A stretch of DNA of 35,251 nucleotides. Source: Oscillospiraceae bacterium. GTDB lineage: Bacteria > Bacillota > Clostridia > Oscillospirales > Oscillospiraceae. The stretch covers positions 1-35,251 of the forward strand of contig CADBYZ010000010.1 of the NCBI GenBank assembly GCA_902799075.1, in the 5' to 3' direction. Each line of letters starts with the position of its first letter. Within the stretch, counting starts at the first letter, position 1. The position numbers were made by a program, and so were the translations under genes. A model generated the notes under the pieces. It ran no database searches and was not told where the DNA came from. It was given only the letters and a program-made list of their open reading frames with translations. Below, piece by piece: positions 30,775 through 35,251 of the stretch.

Positions 30775-31547
30775 CGGACACCCTCCCCCACTTCCAGACT
30801 CAAACACCCGTACACCGGCGCACAGAAGAGTCGCACATTGCGGCCTTCCAGCGCATGCTCCGCCTCGCGCAGGGCGAGCTCCGGGCGGTTGTTCTCTTTA
30901 CTCAGATGCCCGAGGATCACCGTTCTTGTCCCCGCCTCGGCAAGCTTTACGGCGAGGGCCGCGCAGTCGGGATTCGACAGGTGCCCGTGGTCGGAGAGGA
31001 TGCGGCGCTTGAGCGGCACGGGGTACGGGCCGTTTATCAGCATGTCGGGATCGTGGTTTGACTCTATGAGCACCGTGTCCGCGCCGGTCAGCCCCGCGAG
31101 CACATCCTCCGTCACATGGCCCATGTCGGTGGCCAGGGCGAAGGTGCCGCGGCCCTCGAGGCGATAGCCCACGCTCTCGTCGGTGTCGTGGGGCGTGTGG
31201 AAAGCCCGCACTGTCACCGCGCCGAGGCGGAAGACCTCCCCCGGGCGGATGATGTGCATGGTCTCCTCCGCGTCCGGCAGCATGCCGCAAAGCCTGGATG
31301 CCACGGTGTGCGGAGCGTAAAGCGGCAGATCATAATATTTCAGCAGCATTTTCAGCCCCGAAACATGATCGGAGTGCTCATGCGTGATGAGCACTCCGCC
31401 GATATCGTCTATATCCAGGTCCCAGGCCCGCAGCGACTGCCGCAGCCTGCGCATGGAGATCCCGGCGTCGATGAGGATATGCGTATCTCTCTCGCTGCAT
31501 AACATGCAGTTGCCGCCGGAACCGCTGGCAAAAACCTTTATCTTCAT
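30768..31547 (-). CDS. walJ: MBL-fold metallo-hydrolase, WalJ/YycJ type
   Basis: A metallo-beta-lactamase-fold hydrolase with the metal-binding HEHSDH at residues 56-61 and later His residues in FHTPHDTDESVGY and LATDMGHVT. The block RRILSDHGHLSNPDCA and VILGHLSKENNRP is typical of the YycJ/WalJ/VicX group, which has been linked to cell-wall homeostasis and DNA repair as an exonuclease. In Bacillus it lies next to the WalRK genes; here there is no walRK, but it follows a peptidoglycan gene (murA) with an ATGA overlap. The length of 259 is typical. The biochemical substrate is not evident. Confidence 0.9.
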   Translation of the reverse strand: MKIKVFASGSGGNCMLCSERDTHILIDAGISMRRLRQSLRAWDLDIDDIGGVLITHEHSDHVSGLKMLLKYYDLPLYAPHTVASRLCGMLPDAEETMHIIRPGEVFRLGAVTVRAFHTPHDTDESVGYRLEGRGTFALATDMGHVTEDVLAGLTGADTVLIESNHDPDMLINGPYPVPLKRRILSDHGHLSNPDCAALAVKLAEAGTRTVILGHLSKENNRPELALREAEHALEGRNVRLFCAPVYGCLSLEVGEGVRC

Positions 31548-32851
31548 CCCATGATGGAGAGGATCTTCTCTCTCCCGTCGTACTCGTCGCGCTCATCCAC
31601 GATGCGGATGTCCGCGCCGAGGGCGTTGAGCTTGCCCACAAAATTCTCATAGCCGCGCTCGATGAAGCGCACATCCTCCACCACCGTGGTGCCGGAGGCG
31701 CACATGCCGGCAATGACCATCGCCGCGCCCGCGCGCAGATCGCAGGCCAGAACGGGCGCGCCGCTGAGGCGTCTGCCGCCCTCGACCACGCAGACTCTCC
31801 CGTCCACCTGGACCTCGGCGCCCATTTTGCGAAGCTCGTTTACATACTTGAATCTGTTGTCGTACACGCCCTCCGTGATGACGGAGGTGCCGTTTGCCAC
31901 GCACAGCAGCGCGCACATCTGGGGCTGCATGTCCGTGGGGAAGCCCGGATAGGGCAGGGTCTTCACGTTGATTTTCCGCAGGCTGCTCGCGCCCTTGACA
32001 AGGACCGAGTCGCCGTTTTCCAGCACGATCGTGCCGGTCTCTCTAAGCTTTGCGCTGATACACTCAAGGTGCCGGGGAATGACGTTTTTGATGAGCACTT
32101 CCCCGCCGGTTGCGGCGGCCGCGACCATGTAGGTGCCCGCCTCGATCTGGTCGGGGATGATGGCGTAGCTGCCGCCGTGGAGCTTTTCCACGCCGTTGAC
32201 CTTGACGGTGTCGGTGCCCGCGCCGCGGATGTCCGCGCCCATGGAGTTGAGGAAGTTTGCAAGGTCAACGATGTGCGGCTCGCGGGCGGCGTTTTCGATA
32301 ATGGTGCGGCCCTGAGCCAGAGTGGCTGCGAGGATGATGTTCATCGTCGCGCCGACGGAGACCTTGTCCAGATAGATCCTCGCGCCGTGGAGCTTGCCGT
32401 CGCGCGCGTCGGCATAGACAAAGCCGGACTTCACGTCCACGTCCGCGCCGAGGGCGTTCATGCCCTTGATGTGCTGGTCGATGGGGCGCACGCCGAAGTT
32501 GCAGCCGCCGGGCATGGTGGTCTTGGCATGGCCGAAGCGCCCGAGCATCGCGCCGATGAGATAATAGGACGCGCGGATCTTGCGCATCAGGTCATAGGGG
32601 GCATCCTGCATGCACACATTCGTACAGTCGATCTCCACCGTGGAGCGGTTGAGATAGCGGATCTTCGCGCCCAGCTCCCGCAGGATGGTCAGCAGCATCT
32701 CGGTGTCGCTGATCTGGGGCATGTTCTCTATTACACAAACGCCGTCCACCATGAGCGCCGCGGGGATAATGGCGACCGCCGCGTTTTTCGCGCCGCTGAT
32801 CTCCACCTCGCCGTGCAGGGTGGCACCGCCGTTGATCACATATTTTTCCAC
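31544..32851 (-). CDS. murA: UDP-N-acetylglucosamine 1-carboxyvinyltransferase (second copy)
   Basis: A second complete MurA. It keeps Lys22-Asn23 in SGAKNAAVAIIP, the catalytic Cys117 in PGGCNFGVRPIDQH, DKVSVGATMNIILAAT and LPYPGFPTDMQPQM. The start is GTG 32851, seven bases after GGAAGGTG. At 435 residues it has a somewhat longer tail than the dcw copy. Low-GC Gram-positives commonly hold two MurA enzymes with unequal importance; whether this is the MurAA or MurAB/MurZ type needs a tree. It has its own promoter, and its leader carries a small hairpin, so it is regulated separately from the dcw copy. Confidence 0.96.
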   Translation of the reverse strand: MEKYVINGGATLHGEVEISGAKNAAVAIIPAALMVDGVCVIENMPQISDTEMLLTILRELGAKIRYLNRSTVEIDCTNVCMQDAPYDLMRKIRASYYLIGAMLGRFGHAKTTMPGGCNFGVRPIDQHIKGMNALGADVDVKSGFVYADARDGKLHGARIYLDKVSVGATMNIILAATLAQGRTIIENAAREPHIVDLANFLNSMGADIRGAGTDTVKVNGVEKLHGGSYAIIPDQIEAGTYMVAAAATGGEVLIKNVIPRHLECISAKLRETGTIVLENGDSVLVKGASSLRKINVKTLPYPGFPTDMQPQMCALLCVANGTSVITEGVYDNRFKYVNELRKMGAEVQVDGRVCVVEGGRRLSGAPVLACDLRAGAAMVIAGMCASGTTVVEDVRFIERGYENFVGKLNALGADIRIVDERDEYDGREKILSIMG

Positions 32852-32873
32852 GTTTCTACACCTTCCGTCAGTC

Positions 32874-32899
32874 CGGCAGTGTCAAACGACAAGCTGCCG
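32874..32899 (-). promoter_or_regulatory. Leader hairpin of the second murA
   Basis: CGGCAG (32874-32879) pairs with CTGCCG (32894-32899), and inside it TGTC pairs with GACA with a two-base bulge. It lies between the promoter and the ribosome-binding site. No T-run follows, so it is not a terminator; its role is unknown. Confidence 0.5.
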
Positions 32900-32906
32900 A
32901 GCATAG

Positions 32907-32935
32907 ATAATATCATACAGATCGGGTTATGGCAA
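32907..32935 (-). promoter_or_regulatory. Sigma-A promoter of murA-walJ-rlmH
   Basis: Minus-strand TTGCCA (32935-32930), a 17-base spacer, TATTAT (32912-32907). The start is near 32900, about 50 bases before the GTG start of murA. It lies directly after the Nudix gene stop. Confidence 0.75.
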
Positions 32936-32940
32936 GCCCC

Positions 32941-33483
32941 TTATTGATTTGCCTCCAGCCAGAGCTTGGCCTTGGAGAAGGCGATGACGGTCTTGGCGTC
33001 GATGATTTCATTGCGCATGACCATGCCCAGGACCTCCTCAAAGGCAAACTTCTCGACATTGAGAAATTCGCCCTCGTCCAGGTGGCTCTTGCCCCGGTGC
33101 AGGCCGCGGGCCAGGTAGACGTGGATGATCTCATCCGTATAGCCGGGCGAGGTGTAGCAGCAGCCCAGGTCTATATACTCGTCGGCGGTAAAGCCCGTCT
33201 CCTCCGAAAGCTCCCGCACGGCGGTGGAGAGGTGATCGTCGTGGTGGTCGATCTTCCCCGCCGGGATCTCCAGCACCGGCGCGCCCACGGGGTAGCGGTA
33301 CTGGCGCACCATGTAGCAGCTGCCGTCGGTATCCAGGGGCAGCACGCCCACGCCGCCGGGGTGGTGCACCACCTCGCGCAGGGTCTGGTGCCCGTCGCAC
33401 AGCTCCACCTTGTCAAGCGTGACGCTCACGATCACGCCGGTATATTTGAGCTCACCGCTGAGCTTCTTTTCCGTAAGGTCCAT
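32941..33483 (-). CDS. nudF: Nudix hydrolase, ADP-ribose pyrophosphatase type
   Basis: Predicted to split ADP-ribose (or a similar nucleotide sugar) into AMP and a phosphosugar. The 180-residue protein has the NudF-like start (EKKLSGELKYTGVIVSVTLDKVEL), RQYRYPVGAPVLEIPAGKID, and a Nudix box from Gly76 to Phe98 with REL-SEETGF. The box is GX5-D-X7-REUXEEXGU: Asp82 stands where Glu is usual, while the metal-binding REUXEE core is intact. SPGYTDEIIHVYLA is the usual downstream substrate signature. The ATG has AGAGGA upstream. It is a single-gene transcript with a promoter at 33560-33588; no terminator is seen before the next promoter. Confidence 0.93.
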   Translation of the reverse strand: MDLTEKKLSGELKYTGVIVSVTLDKVELCDGHQTLREVVHHPGGVGVLPLDTDGSCYMVRQYRYPVGAPVLEIPAGKIDHHDDHLSTAVRELSEETGFTADEYIDLGCCYTSPGYTDEIIHVYLARGLHRGKSHLDEGEFLNVEKFAFEEVLGMVMRNEIIDAKTVIAFSKAKLWLEANQ

Positions 33484-33559
33484 ACGATCCTCTTTCCCCG
33501 CCGGAGCGGTGTCGTAATTTTGTTGACGTTAATCGGATTTACATAATTTGCGCAAGTGC

Positions 33560-33588
33560 AGTATACCATAAGACTTTTGCAATTTCCA
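33560..33588 (-). promoter_or_regulatory. Extended -10 promoter of the Nudix gene
   Basis: Minus-strand TGGAAA (33588-33583), a 17-base spacer ending in TGG, then TATACT (33565-33560). The TG immediately before the -10 compensates for a weak -35. It leaves a leader of about 70 bases. Confidence 0.6.
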
Positions 33589-33622
33589 TATTTTTTGCGT
33601 GGAATTTCAAAAAACTTTTGCT

Positions 33623-33628
33623 TATAAT
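33623..33628 (+). promoter_or_regulatory. Possible -10 box for the small plus-strand gene
   Basis: A perfect TATAAT stands 40 bases before the ATG at 33668, divergent from the Nudix promoter. No convincing -35 lies at the proper distance. Confidence 0.4.
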
Positions 33629-33667
33629 CGGCTTAAAGCGGCGTTTTTGTGTCGAAAAAGTTTATAT

Positions 33668-33937
33668 ATGGAGGCGTTTGATTTCGATATGGTTACAGTG
33701 TGTGTTTCATCGGAGGCGCTGGCCCTGCTGCTGACGAAGGAGGAGCTGCGGGATGTGCGCGCGGCGGTGTGCCTGAGTCTGGAAAGCGCGGGACTCGAGC
33801 CCTGGAGGGACCTGGAGGCGGAGTTTTACGAGCGCGGCGGCGTGGGCCTGCTGCTGGCAAGGCCGCGCCCGCCGCTCAGGTCACGGGGGATGCGGCAGCG
33901 GCGGGTGCGGCAGGCTCCCAACAGCCTCCCTCTCTGA
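33668..33937 (+). CDS. Hypothetical small protein ending in a palindromic repeat
   Basis: I do not recognise this gene. The predicted 89 residues begin MEAFDFDMVTVCVSSEAL, continue with a helical, Leu- and Glu-rich part (KEELRDVRAAVCLSLESAGLEPW) and end in an Arg/Pro-rich tail. Codon use has strong GC at third positions like its neighbours, which supports coding. The start is uncertain: ATG 33668 has no clear Shine-Dalgarno, while ATG 33689 has GGAGG 14 bases away, too far. The TGA stop lies inside the first hairpin of palindromic repeat copy D, so the last residues (about NSLPL) are repeat-encoded. It is the first plus-strand gene of the right end, upstream of smpB. Confidence 0.5.
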   Translation: MEAFDFDMVTVCVSSEALALLLTKEELRDVRAAVCLSLESAGLEPWRDLEAEFYERGGVGLLLARPRPPLRSRGMRQRRVRQAPNSLPL

Positions 33938-33984
33938 GGGAGGTGGCATCCGGCGTCCCCCGCAAGCCGGATGACGGAGGGAGT
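33924..33984 (+). repeat. Two-hairpin palindromic repeat, copy D
   Basis: CCTCCCTC-TCT-GAGGGAGG (33925-33943), then TGGC, then ATCCGGC/GCCGGAT (33948-33954 and 33966-33972), then GACGGAGGGAG. Ends identical in kind to copy A. It includes the stop codon of the small upstream gene. Confidence 0.85.
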
Positions 33985-34040
33985 ATGCGTCAACATATTT
34001 ACCCCTTCCCCCGCCGAAGCGGTCCCCCTTGTCCCGCCTT

Positions 34041-34144
34041 GCCGCCATTACCGTTTCCGTGCAGGCATCACAGCCTGCTCGAAAACGGTGCGGCTGCGGA
34101 ACTCACATTGCCCCTTCTTCCGCCACCGGCGGCGGGGCATTGTG
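34041..34144. other. Unassigned block of two long hairpins upstream of smpB
   Basis: First hairpin: ACCGTTTCCGTGCAGGC (34050-34066) pairs with GCCTGCTCGAAAACGGT (34073-34089) with two mismatches, extended by GCCGC/GCGGC outside. Second hairpin: CACATTGCCCC (34104-34114) pairs with GGGGCATTGTG (34134-34144) with one mismatch, with CCGCC/GGCGG inside. No T-run follows and I see no credible reading frame. The surrounding gap (33985-34224) otherwise holds nothing I can name. It could be a structured RNA, a MITE-like insertion or a decayed element. Confidence 0.45.
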
Positions 34145-34224
34145 AGGCCCCATATCGCCGCAAGCGGCTGGGGAAGGCACGCCAATGGTGTTTACAAATT
34201 TTTCTTTTCTTCTTTAAGGCTCTG

Positions 34225-34233
34225 TGTTATAAT
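34225..34233 (+). promoter_or_regulatory. Extended -10 promoter of smpB-ppi
   Basis: TGTTATAAT (TG, one base, then perfect TATAAT at 34228-34233) about 30 bases before the smpB start. The -35 region is T-rich without a good match. The start would be near 34240. Confidence 0.65.
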
Positions 34234-34264
34234 AAGCTGTGTTCCGTGAGAGGAAGTGAGCGGC

Positions 34265-34735
34265 ATGCCGAAGCAGACGGGAACCAAGCAGATCACAGCC
34301 AACCGCAAGGCGTTTCATGAATATTTCGTGCTCGAGCGCTTTGAGGCCGGGATCGAGCTTTTCGGGACCGAGGTCAAGTCTGTCCGCGCCGGGCAGGTAA
34401 ACCTCAAGGACTCCTTCTGCACCATCAAAAACGGCGAGCTTTTCGCCCGCGGCATGCACATCAGCCCCTACGAGCACGGCAACATCTTTAACCGTGACCC
34501 CATGCGCCCCAAGCGCCTGCTGATGCACAAGCGGGAAATACTGAAACTCCAGGCCCGCGTCATGCAGGACGGCGTCGCGCTGATCCCGCTGTCGCTGTAT
34601 TTCAAGGACAGCCGCGTCAAGGTGGAGTTGGGCCTGTGCAAGGGCAAGAAGCTCCACGACAAGCGCGACAGCGCCGCCGACCGCGAGGCCAAGCGCGATA
34701 TAGACAGAGCCATGAAAGAGAGGAATTACCGATGA
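34265..34735 (+). CDS. smpB: SsrA-binding protein SmpB
   Basis: SmpB binds tmRNA and brings it to stalled ribosomes for trans-translation. The 156-residue protein has the typical start KQITANRKAFHEYFVLERFEAGIEL, the core GTEVKSVRAGQVNLKDSFC, PYEHGNIFNRDPMRPKRLLMHK, and the basic C-terminal tail with GKKLHDKRDS and the final R-rich helix that enters the mRNA channel. I chose ATG 34265; a GTG at 34256 is in frame but only two bases from AGAGG. It overlaps the next gene as ATGA. Its partner ssrA, often nearby, is not recognisable in the window. Confidence 0.96.
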   Translation: MPKQTGTKQITANRKAFHEYFVLERFEAGIELFGTEVKSVRAGQVNLKDSFCTIKNGELFARGMHISPYEHGNIFNRDPMRPKRLLMHKREILKLQARVMQDGVALIPLSLYFKDSRVKVELGLCKGKKLHDKRDSAADREAKRDIDRAMKERNYR

Positions 34736-35250
34736 GCAATCCCATTGTCACCATTGAGATGGAAGACGGCGGCATCATGAAGGCCGAGCTCTACCCCGAG
34801 ATCGCCCCGAACACCGTCAACAACTTTATCTCCCTCGTGAAAAAGGGCTTCTATGACGGTGTGATCTTCCACCGCGTCATCCCCGGCTTCATGATTCAGG
34901 GCGGCGACCCCAAGGGCGTCGGCACGGGCGGCCCGGGCTACACCATCCACGGTGAGTTTTCCGCCAACGGCTTCAAGAACGATCTCAAGCATGACCGCGG
35001 CGTGCTGTCCATGGCGCGCACCATGGCCCCCAACTCCGCCGGCAGCCAGTTCTTCATCATGCATGAGGACTCCCCCCACCTCGACGGCCAGTACGCCGCC
35101 TTCGGCAAGGTCATTGAGGGCATCGAGGAGGTCGACAAGATCTGCGCGGTGCGCACCGACTACAACGACAAGCCCCGCATCCCCCAGGTCATGAAGAAGG
35201 TCACGGTGGAAACCTTCGGCACGGAGTACCCGGAGCCGATCAAGGAATAA
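34732..35250 (+). CDS. Peptidyl-prolyl cis-trans isomerase, cyclophilin type
   Basis: A cytoplasmic cyclophilin that speeds proline isomerisation in folding proteins. The 172 residues contain the active-site signatures FHRVIPGFMIQGGDP (catalytic Arg), SMARTMAPNSAGSQFFI, and a LDGQYAAFGKVIEG segment. No signal peptide is seen, so it is a PpiB-like cytosolic form. The ATG overlaps the smpB stop as ATGA, with GAGAGG upstream. The gene is complete; its TAA ends one base before the window edge, so any terminator is outside. Confidence 0.96.
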   Translation: MSNPIVTIEMEDGGIMKAELYPEIAPNTVNNFISLVKKGFYDGVIFHRVIPGFMIQGGDPKGVGTGGPGYTIHGEFSANGFKNDLKHDRGVLSMARTMAPNSAGSQFFIMHEDSPHLDGQYAAFGKVIEGIEEVDKICAVRTDYNDKPRIPQVMKKVTVETFGTEYPEPIKE

Positions 35251-35251
35251 A

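Noticed and set aside
33985..34255. tmRNA (ssrA) next to smpB
   Set aside because: No tRNA-like acceptor end with a T-loop GTTCGA-type motif or CCA, and no tag reading frame could be found; the gap is also short for tmRNA.
33700..34320. A 206-codon plus-strand frame spanning the repeat and the start of smpB
   Set aside because: It runs through palindromic repeat D and the hairpin block and overlaps the smpB start in another frame; low-complexity translation.
1..35251. CRISPR array, toxin-antitoxin pair, phage or defence island
   Set aside because: No evenly spaced direct repeats, no transposase, integrase, restriction or nuclease-helicase modules. The gene content is core chromosome throughout.

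Overview
The window is a GC-rich stretch of ordinary chromosome from what looks like a spore-forming, gut-type Clostridia species, most likely of the Oscillospiraceae (Flavonifractor/Oscillibacter-like). That placement is inference. It rests on the high GC third positions, a dcw cluster with a SpoVD-type PASTA penicillin-binding protein, the sporulation genes yqfC, yqfD and ylbJ, the PhoH-YbeY-Era-RecO neighbourhood, a meso-DAP type MurE (DNPR motif), and short palindromic repeats between genes. No rRNA, tRNA, CRISPR array, transposase or phage gene is visible.

Layout. 1-1900 (+): the 3' end of ATP-type pckA, then a membrane diguanylate cyclase, each with a terminator. 1900-14370 (-): one cell-wall and division (dcw) operon, mraZ-rsmH-ftsL-spoVD-murE-mraY-ftsW/spoVE-murG-murA-ftsQ-ftsZ. 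It is driven by a near-consensus promoter followed at once by three 10-bp MraZ-type boxes. ftsZ has its own second promoter, and a hairpin sits just before murA. murD and murF are not in the cluster. 14411-18400 (-): ptsH, then uvrC-rsmD-coaD-coiled-coil protein, with terminators after ptsH and after the coiled-coil gene. 18500-25850 (-): yqfC-yqfD-phoH-ybeY-era-yqzL-recO-mutS2, tightly packed. It includes a 48-codon yqzL-like gene that automated calling would miss. 25850-27035: a MITE-like inverted repeat and the divergent ylbJ (+). 27030-30290 (-): DUF2007-like gene, phosphoglucomutase, and two half-size chromate transporters in one operon. 30290-32935 (-): a second murA, walJ/yycJ-like hydrolase and rlmH. 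32940-33590 (-): a Nudix hydrolase. 33600-35251 (+): a small hypothetical gene, a highly structured gap, then smpB and a cyclophilin.

Together the genes make and insert peptidoglycan precursors (MurA, MurE, MraY, MurG, SEDS protein, PBP), place the division septum (FtsZ, FtsQ, FtsL), service the ribosome (RsmH, RsmD, RlmH, YbeY, Era, SmpB, MutS2), repair DNA (UvrC, RecO) and support sporulation (YqfC, YqfD, YlbJ, SpoVD).

I do not see a clearly new multi-gene system. The parts worth a second look lie between genes: a family of two-hairpin repeats that repeatedly coincides with stop codons and probably with a ribosome-binding site, a 9-bp hairpin holding the yqzL start, an attenuator-like hairpin over the murA ribosome-binding site, a 14-bp inverted repeat bracketing the ftsZ promoter, and an unexplained folded block upstream of smpB.
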